From the NCBI GenBank assembly GCA_014871385.1, contig CM026429.1, positions 9,887,640 through 9,951,639 of the forward strand: a stretch of DNA of 64,000 nt. The letters run 5' to 3'. This document shows, piece after piece, positions 34,899 through 47,000 of the stretch. Source of the stretch: Ceratodon purpureus (lineage: Eukaryota; Streptophyta; Bryopsida; Pseudoditrichales; Ditrichaceae). The notes below the pieces were generated by a model, which was not told the origin of the DNA, searched no databases, and saw only the letters and a program-made list of their open reading frames with translations. The first letter of the stretch is position 1. Every line of letters starts with the position of its first letter. Position numbers and translations under genes: made by a program.

Positions 34899-37788
34899 TA
34901 GTTGAAAGAATTCCGACCAGTGTCTTGGTAACCAGTGCATAATGGATTGAAGATTTAGATCATTAGAGTGTATGGTTTTATGTTTCGCCTCGGTTGATAT
35001 GGAACTGGGCCAAAGGCTTGTACTCGAAATTAGAGCATGGGACATACAGATTAGAGACAACAAAGAGTCTCAGTTTTTGACAGTAGATAATGGGCCCTTG
35101 TAAATGCGTTCTGCAATTTGATGTATCATTGCAGCAACAGGATTAGCATGAAGTAATGGATTCGGATGGATTTGCTTCTTCTCTGAATCGAATCTGGATT
35201 GTGGTTGTGAGTAAATAAAAAAACGGCTTCTACAGTTTTGTTTTTGAGACTTCTAGATGAAATGACATTGTGAGAGCCAGCTTGGTTACCTTGCTCGGTT
35301 CGCAGCGGTGTGCTTTTCTATCTTGCAATGGAATTTCACCATTTGACTCAAAAAGTAAAAGAAAAAAAATGACACTGTGAGCCGAGAGAGGTTCGAGCCA
35401 GTGTTGACCTTGGGATTTCTCATGTGTACTGTACCACTGAGCGTTTTTCATAATTGGTTTTTATTTCCAGTAATGAAGATTCCAGGAAACGGAAAGCGAA
35501 CGAGGGAAAACAAAGATGGGAAGTCGTGGGAACAATGTGAGAACGGAAGCCATAGCAATCAATATTTAGCAAACCCGAAAATCGAGCAAACGTCATACAC
35601 TAATCTCGGGTAATCTTCGCACAGTACTAACACTTTGGAGGCCTTAACTCGGCAGGAATATTCTCAAATTTACTAAAGACCAAGATTCTACAGGTCACAA
35701 GTGGATTAGCCATAAAGCAATCTTCACTAGAAAAAAGGACCAAATGTCTCTAGAACCGCTTAGTTTTGCAGAAACACTTGGATATTCCCACGCAATACGC
35801 GGCAGGATCTCTAGGCTCTCTGCTATTCTGGTAATGTTCCAAATCTCCACACCCTCTGCAACTAATAATTGACAACTTATCTGGGATCCGATACTTATAA
35901 AGAGTTTAGGTGCGCCGGAGCCTACTCAAACTCTTGACAAGGTCTGATGCGAACATTCACATATGCTCGATACTGCAGTCTGCAAGCTAAACAGGAAAGC
36001 TAAGAGGCACCAAAAAGAGGTTAGACTAGAATGTAAGAAAAGCTAATGAATGTCTCTACGAATGCACAGCGCGAGAAGTCAGCCCGACTCCCTTGCATAC
36101 AAAACCGAACAAAACTCCACGACTGACTATTAAAACGATGCAAGATCGGAACGACGCATCCATTTGCCAGGTTAGATTGAAAACACAAGAGACGATCTAT
36201 TTACGCCCCAACTTCTGAACACTTGCTTTCACCCAGCCACTGCCAGATTCTAGGGAGCTAAAGCCTCCCAATTCAGCAGATTAGAAGATTATTCGATAAT
36301 TTGCGATCTGTCTAACCTCAAAGGAAATATAGCAATGCCTGCATATCAGACTAAACCAGTGCGCAAGATTTCGATGACCTAAGCATTTTCCAAGGCGTTT
36401 TCAACATCCAAGTCCACCTGTTTACTTCCAACTCAAGAATAGAGTTTAAAGAAAGAATCGAGCGAACTTAGTCTAGTTGCAAAGTTAGCAACTGAGGGAT
36501 GTCGAGAATGAGCACAGTCGATAACACTGGAATCTAATTGCGTAATAATAACCCCGCAATCATTGTAATTTTGGGCTCCATCTGGATTATTAGGCAACGA
36601 AATAGGACGCTTAAGGATACATTTGATTAAGCATGACTTAGAAAGTCTTTAATTTTAGGCTCCTAAATTGTAAATTAAGTCCTACAAAATCTAAGAAAGG
36701 ACAGGTTGGGGAAAAACTGAGTACCTGGTATCTTAAAAGGCAGTAGAATTTTGACAGTTCTCCCACCACCAGCGCATGTTTTCATTGCAGCGAACGCTTC
36801 CGCTCAGGATGTAGGTCACAAAAAACAACCTGGACGAGGGATCAATCTTGAATTGCCGCAGTCTGAATTATGTCAACATAAAGTATCCATCCACCACTTT
36901 GAACTGACACAATAAGTTCACATAATAGAGAGTGATTGTATATAAGAATCGAGAACACAAGGTAGTACAGACATCAGTCAACGGTGTATCCACCACGTAG
37001 CCATTTGAATTTGAATTCACGATATTCGTGAAATTCAGAATCATCAAGAACACTAGTCGCTAAGTAACCAGATGTAAGCTCCTGCGCATATCCACAACTC
37101 ACAATCCGCAAGCAATGAGCAATACACAGTCGGACATGCCGTAGGAAACCCTAAGGAGTGTTCAGCATGCAGGAACCAAGATCAGTTCGAATGAATACAA
37201 TCTTACCCTAAGTATGTCAGAAATAATATCAGTAGCTGTGCTACATTTCCTAAAAGTTCAAATTCGACCTGCAACCCTTCCAAATCCTAACCCTCAATTT
37301 CAGTCACCACCCTGCATCTATTCAGCGAGTGAAATAGTCTCCCATTTCTATAACTAGGCTGACTGGCAGCTGGTGCTCGTCACTTGAATCCCAAGAAACT
37401 ATAGAACGGTTTAGGTTAAATTAAACACTTTGAAACAGTGCTAAATTCACACCTGCACTAAGCATGGATTTCACGATCGTAATGTAACTCCAGACCACGT
37501 ACAACAGAGGTAATTTCAAGAACCTTCAGAATCCTAGGTCAAGAAGTACATTTTGAAGTTAAATTATTGCAAAGAAGTAGAAGCAACTGCCAAACCATCC
37601 TACAAATCCCATAAGAAGCACTTAAATGTGCATCGGGAGGTCAATAAATGCACACGAGTATCACAACCATCCCACAGAAGCCATGTATAAAAAGTAACAA
37701 AAAAGGCTGCAAAGTTTAAATGACGGACTTTGTCCATAAGAGTGATTACAAGAGCCACAAATGGCAGCAGACAAGCTGCACTGTGAGC
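34899..37788. other. Intergenic between converging SINA-like and CAF1 genes
   Basis: Both 3' UTRs should lie here. From 35500 to 37780 I see no coding frame longer than chance. Donor-like strings on the minus strand (for example near 36720) would allow a spliced CAF1 3' UTR or a non-coding transcript, but this cannot be decided from sequence alone. Confidence 0.4.
35372..35445 (-). repeat. tRNA-like pseudogene or tRNA-derived SINE head
   Basis: On the minus strand GCTCAGTGGTACAGTAC resembles the D-arm and A-box of plant tRNAs. GGCTCGAACC, about 35 bases later, resembles a T-arm and B-box. A run of eight T follows, a possible Pol III stop. Cloverleaf stems do not close well, so it is not a working tRNA. 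Near-identical strings AAATGACAYTGTGAG occur at about 35259 and 35367. Confidence 0.35.
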
Positions 37789-38607
37789 TCAAGAGTCGGC
37801 GCTATCTGAACCCAAACCATACAAAACACCAGCATACTTTTCTGTGGAACCGTTAAAGAAGCCATCCTTTAACTTGCGGAAGGTGCGAGAAGTGACCAAG
37901 CTATCAGACCCAGCCTGATGGCAAGGCCCAATCCGCTCCACGTCCAACACCTCCGCCAGCCGGTTCAGCCCACCGTGCAAATTGTCACAGAACTTCATGA
38001 GGTACTTGATATCATACAGAGTGGGGAAATACGTCCGCAACAAGTTGAAGAACTCGTCCTCCACTGTCGGCAAATTCTGGCATGTGAGCAGCTTCAACAA
38101 GTAGCCAAAGTCATACCCACTATGGAAAGTGATCCAATGCACATTCTCATTCAACACAATCCCAGACGACATCATGAGCTCCCCAAACCTCTGCGAATCG
38201 ATCCCCCTCTCCTCATTCTGCTGGAAATCGATCCCGCTCTGCTTCAGCAACTCAATTGAGTCATGCGCGTACACATCCTCCCGCAGATTAAACTCCCGGA
38301 AATTGAATTGCCACACGCACGAATCCCGGCTCCCACACCGCGGCAGCACCCCATTCTCGTCCGAAAACGTGAGCCCCAACTGTATGAGCTTGAGCATGTC
38401 CACATTTGCCCTCAGCATCTGGTACTGATACTCCGCATTGTTCTTGAACGTCCCCACCGGCCTCACCACCACGCCCGGAAACTCCGTATCCATAGCCACA
38501 TACGGATACTCATCCACTATGTCGCGTATCAGCTCGAACTCATCCTCCAGGTTATCGGCCCATACCTCCCGGATGCGGAGGGACCCTCCGTTTGCCACAA
38601 TTGACAT
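37789..38607 (-). CDS. CAF1: CCR4-associated factor 1 (CAF1/POP2) deadenylase
   Basis: The single-exon, 272-residue product matches the usual length of plant CAF1 proteins. It is the DEDD-type 3'-5' exoribonuclease of the CCR4-NOT complex, which removes poly(A) tails in cytoplasmic mRNA turnover. Catalytic residues are present: Asp40 and Glu42 in MDTEFPG, Asp166 in [11 protein letters not shown], and His230 with Asp235 in [10 protein letters not shown], giving the DEDDh set. Family blocks [17 protein letters not shown] and [10 protein letters not shown] are also present. The ATG at 38607 begins MSI and fits the family N-terminus. Lack of introns is common in plant CAF1 genes. The leader upstream is GGA-rich on the coding strand. 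Confidence 0.95.
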   Translation of the reverse strand: MSIVANGGSLRIREVWADNLEDEFELIRDIVDEYPYVAMDTEFPGVVVRPVGTFKNNAEYQYQMLRANVDMLKLIQLGLTFSDENGVLPRCGSRDSCVWQFNFREFNLREDVYAHDSIELLKQSGIDFQQNEERGIDSQRFGELMMSSGIVLNENVHWITFHSGYDFGYLLKLLTCQNLPTVEDEFFNLLRTYFPTLYDIKYLMKFCDNLHGGLNRLAEVLDVERIGPCHQAGSDSLVTSRTFRKLKDGFFNGSTEKYAGVLYGLGSDSADS

Positions 38608-38770
38608 GTAGTTGCGGTTTCCTCCTTAGGGTTCTCCTTCCCTCCTCCTCCTCCTCGCTGCTAATCCTCCTCCTCCTCCCCCGCCGTTGCATACACTCCC
38701 CCTCTCCCCTCTCTTGCCCTTCTCCCCCCCACCACATAAGAAACCCCCGTCCCACGCCCCTCTCCCTCAC
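38608..38770 (-). promoter_or_regulatory. Purine-rich (GGA)n leader of CAF1
   Basis: On the CAF1 coding strand this stretch is almost only G and A with many GGA units. It lies just upstream of the ATG, so it is probably 5' UTR. No TATA box was placed. Confidence 0.5.
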
Positions 38771-38899
38771 TCCACCCTCCCCTCACTCATCCTCCCACTC
38801 AACCCCACTCCCCTCCCAAACTCACCAAACTCACGCAACTCCCCGAACTCCACAAAACACAACAACACTCCCCCAAAAACACTCCAAAATACTAACACC

Positions 38900-39770
38900 C
38901 GGAAGATGATCTAGACATCAAAACAAAGTTGGGTATGTGTGAAACCAGCACAGGAGCGTCGTTCCTGGCTTCAGCACCTGAGCTATGGTGGGAAATCGGA
39001 GACGCGACCACGGAATCGTTGCCAAAAACACAACCAAACACAACCAAAAACACAAGAAAAATACCACGCTTCTACTACAGTCCTTCCAAGCGACCTTTCT
39101 TCCTCGAGGCTACACCCCAACCTCCCCCGAGCCACGCCCGAACGTGTCCCGAGCCTCGGCAACCTTCTGCCGAGCCTGTCCCGAACGGGCCCAGTCAGAC
39201 TTGGGCAGCAAATTCCTTCGTGGAGCTCCCCCCGAGCCTGAACCGAGCCTGAACCGAGGCGGGGCTTGGTCAGAGGAGGGCAGCGGGTGCCGGTTGGGAA
39301 AGTGAGGGGAGTGAGTTTGATCCCGTTACTGTGCAGAAACGCGTTTATTGTCGCTGAATGGCGAATGGGAGGTGAGTTGGAATGTAGGGGCGGTGTAGAT
39401 GCTGACGGGTTTGGGGGTTGGGTGGCGGTGATAGGGTGGGGACTGTGGAGTGTAGCGGGTGAAAGTGGCGCTCGCGGCACGGGGCAACTTGCGGGGTGTC
39501 AGAGAGGGGGGCGAATGGGGGCCGTGCGATGGGGGGAGCGGGCGCCGTGGATGGGGTTGGTCGGTCTGGTGGTGGGGTAGGCCCTGGGGGAGGGTCCGTG
39601 TGAGACTGTCCGGCATTAGCAAATTGGTCTGGAAACCGAACAGCATCTTCTTCATCGTGAAACTAGCCTACAACATTCTATTTGTGTTGTGCAGTGGGGC
39701 GCTTTTCGGACCCCCCTGCCCCTTTGTGCCCTGTGGGAATCTTGTTGTGGACAACTAGCCTGGAATTCAA
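38900..39770 (+). other. GC-rich region next to CAF1, G-rich on the plus strand
   Basis: From 39120 to 39250 there are repeated CGAGCCTG/CGAACC strings. From 39250 to 39600 the plus strand is strongly G-rich. Frames on both strands are open by composition, but none is recognised. The layout resembles a divergent promoter with a leader on each side, yet no plus-strand gene follows; transposon debris begins at about 39780. Confidence 0.35.
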
Positions 39771-40061
39771 TGTTGTTCCAGGGAATTGCCTCTGTCTCTA
39801 CTGATGTTGAAATGCTTTGTCAAAGGCTGTGTCCACTTCTGTGAGATTCACATGTAGGTACAAGTTTGGACACGAAGAATTAATTTCATGAAGTTCGATT
39901 CTATATATGAATGGTGAATTTATAGTTGGTGTAATTAACTTCTGTGAAATTCAGCTGCGTGAGATTCTGAAGGGACTGTCCCTTTGAATGCCCTCACTGA
40001 AAAACTCCTTTGGAAAGGTATTTGAAAGGAGTTTGAAGTGAACAGGAGTGGCTATAGGTGA

Positions 40062-40152
40062 GCCACCCCATAAATACTCGTTTTTAAAAAAAAATCAAGG
40101 GGCCGGGAATACGCTAATTGCGTGAGGTGTGATTAGCTTAGGTGGCTCTTTC
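40062..40152. mobile_element. Possible small MITE-like inverted repeat
   Basis: GTGAGCCACC near 40062 faces AGGTGGCTC near 40140, an inverted pair of about nine bases around 70 bases of sequence. The same core forms the ends of the element at 54311-54539. No target-site duplication was confirmed. Confidence 0.3.
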
Positions 40153-40689
40153 CCATACGGTATCCTCCGTATTTTGGCTACTTTCATGCAATCCAAGAAG
40201 CTAGTAGCGTCCATCTAAAAATATATATATATTTTACAAAAAAACTCAAAATGTTTAAATCGTGTAGCGAGGGAAAGATGATTAAGTGTGTACATGTGGC
40301 GACGGAGTGTTCTCTCAAGTGCCAAAATGATGACCTCACGTTCATCTAGTGGCGGGAGAATTTAGAAAGGCTAAAGTCCAAAACAAAGTTTTTTTTAAAA
40401 TCAAAATTCTCCTAAAAGAATTGAACCATAGCGGAAATTGGCCTTACCTAGCGTAGGTAATAGACCTGCGTCTCCACCGAAGTTAGTACACTTTAATAAA
40501 GAATCTAAAATCAGAAACTTGTTGTCATGTTGAAAATAGAGTATCTGCGCCCCTTCTCATTGTGTCTTCATACCATGAAGTTATGGTTACATTAAAAGGA
40601 AAGTTATGAAATGTTAAGAATTGCTATGCAAACACCTTTACATACAAATCCAAGCGCCTATCAAGGTCGTTTTGTAGTTTAGGTCTTAT

Positions 40690-42950
40690 GAAACTTCAAA
40701 GTAGAGAGTGTCCTTTCATCTTTAACACTATCCAAGACACTAGTGATGGCCACTTCAACCACCTTGATGAACTCCGAGAGACGGTTGACCACTAGAGCAT
40801 TTTGCTCAGGTAATGTCCACCAATTAGTTTGTAGATTCTCATTGTGGACTCCTTTATGGATGGTTTAGCGCAAGAGTTTATTGTTAGTTAAACAAACTAG
40901 ATTGCAAACTAAGTGTGCGTCTATCAATGGTAGAATTGATATTTTTCATAAGGGGCGCATCTTTGGTTCTAAAATCAAATGTGCGAAAAACATAGTATCG
41001 AGACTTTAGAGTTTTTGTATGCAAAAGAAAAAAGTTGTCACAATTAGCTGCAACCAATATTGAAAGAACACAACCTTTAGCGCATTCATCAACTCTAACT
41101 TGGAAAAATTGTAGTCAAGTTCAAGCCGTAAGAGCTCCGCAACATCCTTGCACTATTTCTACACCAAGGTGATTATGGACTGCAAGTCACCCCGTGACAA
41201 TGACAACTTTTTGCTGTTAATTCCACAAATTGAGTAAGCACGGTAAATATGGTCTCTATTCCAAAACGACAAGTGCACATAACCTTTTTTAGGTTGTTAA
41301 ATCACCTTTAAGCAATAATGTAGGAATGATTATTGACAATGTTATGAAACATTAGAAAATGTTGCTGCTACCAAGCCATGACGTCATTATTAATTCATTC
41401 AACATTATGTACGATCAACCATAGAAAATCTGCACAACAACCACATAGTGAGACACAAAAACATGGTCAGATTGAACAATAAGAAGTTCCACATATTCTA
41501 GCATAGGCAAGATACACAATATGGCGAGCAAAATGAATTCCACATTGCACAATGAGATGTATGATGATGTTTTAGTTAAAGAACTAGACATAACATTGAA
41601 ACAGATGGCCGAGAGGGAGAGAGCACGTCGTAAATACATCTTTGCCAAGAGAGTTTTGTATTCTTCCACGATCCAACAATGAAATCCACTATGCCTTTAT
41701 GTTGCAAAGCATTTAGAGCCCTTTTATTTCGACAATATCAATGAGTCTTTGAAATTCCAAATGGCGTTTGAGGCTCACATTAAAGCAGGCATACATGGCC
41801 TGACACAGTGATTCTAGTTTTGCTACTTTAGGCAAATTTGATAATGGCTCTACGGCTAGATTAATTTGGTGTGCCATGGACTACACATCAAATATGAGCG
41901 CGTCAGCGTAAACCTTTACAATCATAGTGAATCTATTCCAACGACTCTAAAAAACGGAGTTCCTATCCACCCCAAAAGACACAAGCTGTCTAGTAAGGGC
42001 AAGATCATTGAAGCCCAAATGGTGTAAGACCATGGCTTACATGGCCCTAGCTAATGCGTCAATTGTATTACCTTCATTGAATCTACTTGGATTCAACATG
42101 AGAGGGATGTGCTTAAAATCCGCACATACATAAAAATGGATTGAAAGTCAAAATTGTGAGTCAATAGTGTCTACTTCGTCTACAAATATTGAGAGAAACT
42201 TTGCCTTTGCAATCACAGACTTTGTGTGTGTGGCCAAGGTCATCGCAGCTAGATAATTAACCATATTCCATCCAAATTCTGGTGACCAATGTTTTTTGGG
42301 TACTTTAGTGACATACACAATTTCAAAAAGCTCAGAAAACAATTTAGATTTATCTTAGCATGATTCTCATTCTTCAATGAGGACATTTTTTCGTCCTTCT
42401 TTTTACTTCAATTCGATCTCTTTGAAGAATGTTTGCAATATTGAGCACTTTAATAATGTCCTATAGAAAGGCAAACAAGCAAGTTCGAAACAAGTATGAA
42501 TTCATTTAATTGTTTTTCATATTGCTTTATTTCAAAGTAATGTCTTTATCACATGCATTAAAGCATAAATAATTAATACATGTAGTATAGATAGAATTGT
42601 TAGTATGGTATATTTTTTTTAAATGAACTTACTGCATTGTATATGACGCTTAATTTCCTAAGCGCATTAGTCTTGTATGGTTTCAGAGTGGTTGAAGCAT
42701 CAATTAGCTCCTCCTTTATACGACCTCCATGAAGTAGTGATGCATTACAAAGACCCAGAGAAGGCTTTCACAGAGATTTTTTCCAATTTAGCTAATACTA
42801 ACAATTTCTTTAGAAAACGTTGCTTGTGAAAACTAACCCCTTCCGCAAGGCCATACTCTTCTTGCAATATTGCCGGTCTTAACGTCAAGTAAGTTTTTGT
42901 TTGCATTAGAATTTGTTTACTTGGTATTAATAGGATCATTGTATTTGATA
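40690..42950 (-). pseudogene. Fossil hAT-like (DUF4371/ZNF862-type) transposase
   Basis: One minus-strand frame from about 42342 to 41690 reads KHWSPEFGWNMVNYL, FLSIFVDEVDTIDSQ, LMLNPSRFNEGNTID, MAHQINLAVEPLSNLPKVAK and LKRHLEFQRLIDIVEIKG, broken only by isolated stops. A further block at 41669-41415 has EEYKTLLAKM and ILCILPMLE. The order (VDE motif, AHxxNLAV block, RHLEF block, then a WIS segment) matches plant hAT-related proteins with a DUF4371-like core. A possible N-terminal piece lies at 42939-42745. At least five stops and frame changes show that it is dead. The subfamily name is from memory. Confidence 0.65.
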
Positions 42951-43215
42951 AAGCAAGAAGAAATATTAAATCCTATAATCAAAGTTTGAATTTATGATTG
43001 AAAATATTGCCCTGAATGTTTTTGCATGCAAGTTAGAAGTCTTATAAGAATGTTTGGCTTGGATCATGGAGCCTTTAAAACAAGCAAGCTTCAAATCCTA
43101 ACTGAATTTATTTATTTAATTTAATATAGGTTTTATTTCCAGATCTTAACTTTATCCTATGAAAAGATGTTTTATAGTTTTTTGTATTGTGAATATTTAA
43201 TGGACTTTGACTTTA

Positions 43216-43872
43216 TACCATTGTATAAACAATACAAAGGCCTTAATGACATCATATTTGTAGATACCAACAAGGCATAAAATAATCACCTGAAAATGAC
43301 ACAATAATACAAAAAAAAAAACTTTAATACCAAAATGATATTTAATAAGATTTTTTTTACAAATATGTTCAATATTCATGAAGGTAGTAAAAAACAAATG
43401 CAAACTTGCATAATTGTTCCATGTTCAAAACCAGCATAATTTGCATTTGATCCAGTTCCTTATCAATTCCTAGAATCCTGAAAAAATAATAACTAAAAAA
43501 GTCAATTAAATCAATCAAACATTATGTTTCTTACTTGAAAATAATTTATTCAAAATCATTCATCTTCTACAAAAAAAAAAAAAAAAAAAAAAAAAACATC
43601 AAAATCATAAATTCAAGATTAAAAAAACTTTAAATTAAAAAAAGCCTAAGCAGACAAGCTACAATAAATTAATGATATTTCATTCAAATAACTTTAGGGA
43701 TGAAATAAATACTTGAAATGAGTACAACGGGCTTCATTTTTTATGACAAGAAGGCATTGGTCAAGCTTTTTAATTGCCTTTGAGTGCATAATATCACCAT
43801 CAATTGTCATAGATCTCAAAATTCCTACAAGCATCTTGAATATACCAACATCTTTTTCATGGAGGATGTCAA
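43216..43872 (-). repeat. Left arm of a long inverted repeat
   Basis: Bases 43216-43827 are the reverse complement of 46359-47000, with differences mostly in the A/T homopolymer near 43571. Bases 43826-43872 are the exact reverse complement of 44281-44327. Together they show that the plus-strand copy was split by the sequence 44328-46358. Confidence 0.9.
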
Positions 43873-43936
43873 CTTGAATGGCCAAGTAAGAATTGCCAAA
43901 TAAATATTTCCACCATTGAATTGTCAAAAAGTGCAC
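43216..43936 (-). pseudogene. Plavaka/CACTA-like transposase fragment, left inverted copy
   Basis: The minus strand carries the same coding-like pieces as the plus strand at 46359-47000: MTIDGDIMHSKAIKKLDQCL, and, behind a TTTTCAG acceptor, VIILCLVGIYKYDVIKAF. It extends 64 bases farther upstream (to 43936) than the region shared with the right copy. It ends at 43216, exactly where similarity stops, and lacks the C-terminal part. Family assignment depends on the right copy. Confidence 0.6.
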
Positions 43937-44280
43937 TATAATAAAACAAACTAACTCATTTAGACTAAATAATTAAAGTAGCACATTAAAAAATTGGGTT
44001 ATTTAAATCAGATCCATTGATAAAAACATAGAATGATATGAGATCGATAGGCACCGGTGTAAAGTAAGTTCATCCCGGAGCTTAGGCTGGAGCCCTTTAG
44101 AAAAGATGTAGACAAGGTGAATGAAGAGAGAAACATTTGGCTTCCTACACCCATGGGTTTCCGATCGTATCGCTACGCACGTGGTAAACCGTGATCATCA
44201 TGTAATGGAGCGAAAGGTACGGTAACCGTGGAGCAAATGGTTTACAGTGGAATGTTGTATGTTTTGAAGTTACCAAGTGA

Positions 44281-44327
44281 TTGACATCCTCCATGAAAAA
44301 GATGTTGGTATATTCAAGATGCTTGTA
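44281..44327 (+). repeat. Severed 47-bp piece of the right inverted-repeat arm
   Basis: This 47-base block is identical to the reverse complement of 43826-43872. In the left arm it is directly contiguous with the sequence that resumes here only at 46359. Confidence 0.9.
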
Positions 44328-46358
44328 CTACCATGTTTGCCGGTGAGGTGACCATTCCTCCGACCATTCCTCTGACCATTCCTCCTATGGTGATCAACCC
44401 TGTTAGTGGCGCACAATCAGAGTTCTCGTTTTCGTGGAGAGTGGCACTAATGTTGCAGGAGGAGGACCTTCGAGCGACACATGTGGAGATGCTCGATGAG
44501 GCAACACAATTGGGAGATATGCCTATACCGAATGTCCTTGGCGTCTTCAACCCTCTCACAATCCAAGGCATGCTTGAAGGTCTCACCTCTTAAAGAACTG
44601 ATAGAAACATTTTGTACCAGTTTAGTGCATTTGCATCGTTAGTGCATTGTTCAGGTAGATCTCTTAAGAACCTTGTGGTGAGCTTCCATGACTCAGATGG
44701 CCTCTCTCTTCATTCATCCGATTTTGAGAGTTCGAGGGGTCCACATACACTGTTCGGTGGTCCCATAGAAATGAATAAAGCATGTTTTTCTGTTTAGTAT
44801 CATCGACTTCAAGTGGTAAACATGACTGACCGAAGGGGCTTCATCTTCTGCGGACGTGCAAGGTTTGCTCCAAATTTGATTTATTTAGAAACATGCTTAG
44901 ATCAACCTTTTAGTTGTCATGGCCACCACATCTCAGAATGATAACACAATATCAAACAAATATGAGACTAAACACAGGACCTAGATGTGCAATTTGTAAC
45001 ATAAAAGTAGTCATCTGGGGTTTGAGGGTTCCTGAGAATACAATAGAGTTTCAGCATGACACAATGCAGATCTTGGAACAAGAACAATTCCTTCCAATGA
45101 TCAAATCTCAGGGTTAGTATTTTCATCTCTTGTTTTCGTCTGAAAGCATCCAAAGCCCCTGGGGCATTTTTGTTGTTACAGAACATATTGTTTTCATTGT
45201 ACAATACTTGTACTGACGAATAGCATGCAGGTGCCTAATTTACCCAATTTCAACATAAAGAAATTTCCATGCATTGGGGTGGAAGACTTTGTATAGTGTT
45301 TGTAGGTTTTTTGGAATGGGTTTTGGTAATCATAGCGTGGGAGCAGGTTTCTTACGTATGATATTCATGATGTGGAGTGATTTGGATTTCTTTCTCGAGG
45401 ATAATGAGAAAGTCGGGTCCAGATGAGTTGTCCGAGTTGAATCGGGATAGGGTTTCATATAATTATCTGAAGAAATTGTTAGGTTTCAATCAATGGAAAC
45501 AGGACAGGATTGGGGGGCATGGATTGGAGACGCTAATAATGTGTGAAGTTGATTGAGCATTCCCATGGTTCATCTCAACTGAACATAAGAAGTTCGGGAT
45601 TGCCAGTCTGCGGAGTGACGCTACGGAATGGCAGGCAGAGAAGTCAAAGATTTCACCAATTTGAGTGACCCTAAAGGTATGATTCCTTTATTTGCGTTAA
45701 TTTTTGTTGCGACTCCAGTTTCAGACTGACGTGGTTTGATACTATGTGAGTTTTGGGAGTGATTATTTACGTATTGCTGTGCTAGAGTGAAGGCTTCAAT
45801 TTCTATTCAGACTTCTTAGTACCTAATTTACAAAAGTTATCTCAACTGGCTGAGTTACTGCAGATGTGCAAGTTATATTAGTCAATAGCCTTTGCTTCTT
45901 TGACAAATACTAAGTTCAAGTTATCTCACACGCTTACGCAGGTACATGAACTTGGCGCCTATGCTGTTGCAGCGAGGGCAAGTCTTCGTGATATTGACCA
46001 GGTGTGCGGGCTCCGGCGCCATGGCGATCGACGTACGGGAGACAGCTAGCGACTAGGGACGGAGAGCTACATGTATGTAGATACCTGCTGAGCCCAAAAA
46101 CGATCAAGAACCCTACAAATATTCAATTATAAATAACATCAATATTGTCCTGAACATGAACCTTTACATGAGCTTCATAAGCAATACATATGATTACAAA
46201 TATTATGTATGTTATCCATGGGTCATCAACGGAGCTTTTTGAGACATTTTGCTCCAAATTGTGGCTGTGAATACACTCAAGCAGCTGTGAATCTAAATGC
46301 TCTCGGTGCACAACTGTGAATCTGCACTTTGGTTATGCAGCTGTGAATCTAACTTAAC
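44328..46358. mobile_element. 2.03-kb insertion splitting the right inverted-repeat arm
   Basis: The uninterrupted left arm defines both edges. The insertion is flanked by TA on each side, compatible with a TA duplication but too short to prove it. I see no terminal inverted repeat. Inside are repeated GACCATTCCTCC units near 44350-44390, a coding-like remnant at 45404-45683, and CAGCTGTGAATCTAA repeats near the right end (46275-46355). It may be a non-autonomous element that captured host sequence, or ordinary filler. Confidence 0.6.
45404..45683 (+). pseudogene. Coding-like exon remnant of unknown family
   Basis: An ATG frame of 51 codons (45404-45556) with ordinary amino-acid balance, including YNYLKKLLGFNQWKQDRIGG, continues in the same frame past TGA for about 37 codons (FPWFISTEHKKFGIASLRS and on) to a second TGA. 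It ends near a GTATGA donor-like string. I do not recognise the protein. Two stops in an otherwise protein-like frame suggest a dead exon carried by the insertion. Confidence 0.35.
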
Positions 46359-47000
46359 TAGGAATTTTGAGATCTATGACAATTGATGGTGATATTATGC
46401 ACTCAAAGGCAATTAAAAAGCTTGACCAATGCCTTCTTGTCATAAAAAATGAAGCCCGTTGTACTCATTTCAAGTATTTATTTCATCCCTAAAGTTATTT
46501 GAATGAAATATCATTAATTTATTGTAGCTTGTCTGCTTAGGCTTTTTTTAATTTAAAGTTTTTTTAATCTTGAATTTATGATTTTGATGTTTTTTTTTTT
46601 TTTATTTTTTTTTTATATTTTTTTTTTTTATTTTTTTTATTTTTTTAGAAGATGAATGATTTTGAATAAATTATTTTCAAGTAAGAAACATAATGTTTGA
46701 TTGATTTAATTGACTTTTTTAGTTATTATTTTTTCAGGATTCTAGGAATTGATAAGGAACTGGATCAAATGCAAATTATGCTGGTTTTGAACATGGAACA
46801 ATTATGCAAGTTTGCATTTGTTTTTTACTACCTTCATGAATATTGAACATATTTGTAAAAAAAATCTTATTAAATATCATTTTGGTATTAAAGTTTTTTT
46901 TTTTTGTATTATTGTGTCATTTTCAGGTGATTATTTTATGCCTTGTTGGTATCTACAAATATGATGTCATTAAGGCCTTTGTATTGTTTATACAATGGTA
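46359..47000 (+). repeat. Right arm of the long inverted repeat
   Basis: This is the reverse complement of 43216-43827. The poly(T) region at 46590-46650 is expanded and interrupted compared with the poly(A) of the left arm, accounting for the length difference. Confidence 0.9.

Noticed and set aside
38983..39655. Open frames on both strands beside CAF1
   Set aside because: Several overlapping frames are open at once on both strands, as expected from GC-rich skewed sequence; none is recognisable.
43571..43596. Poly(A) tract as a retroposon tail
   Set aside because: It belongs to the inverted-repeat arm, and its counterpart is the poly(T) region at 46590-46650.
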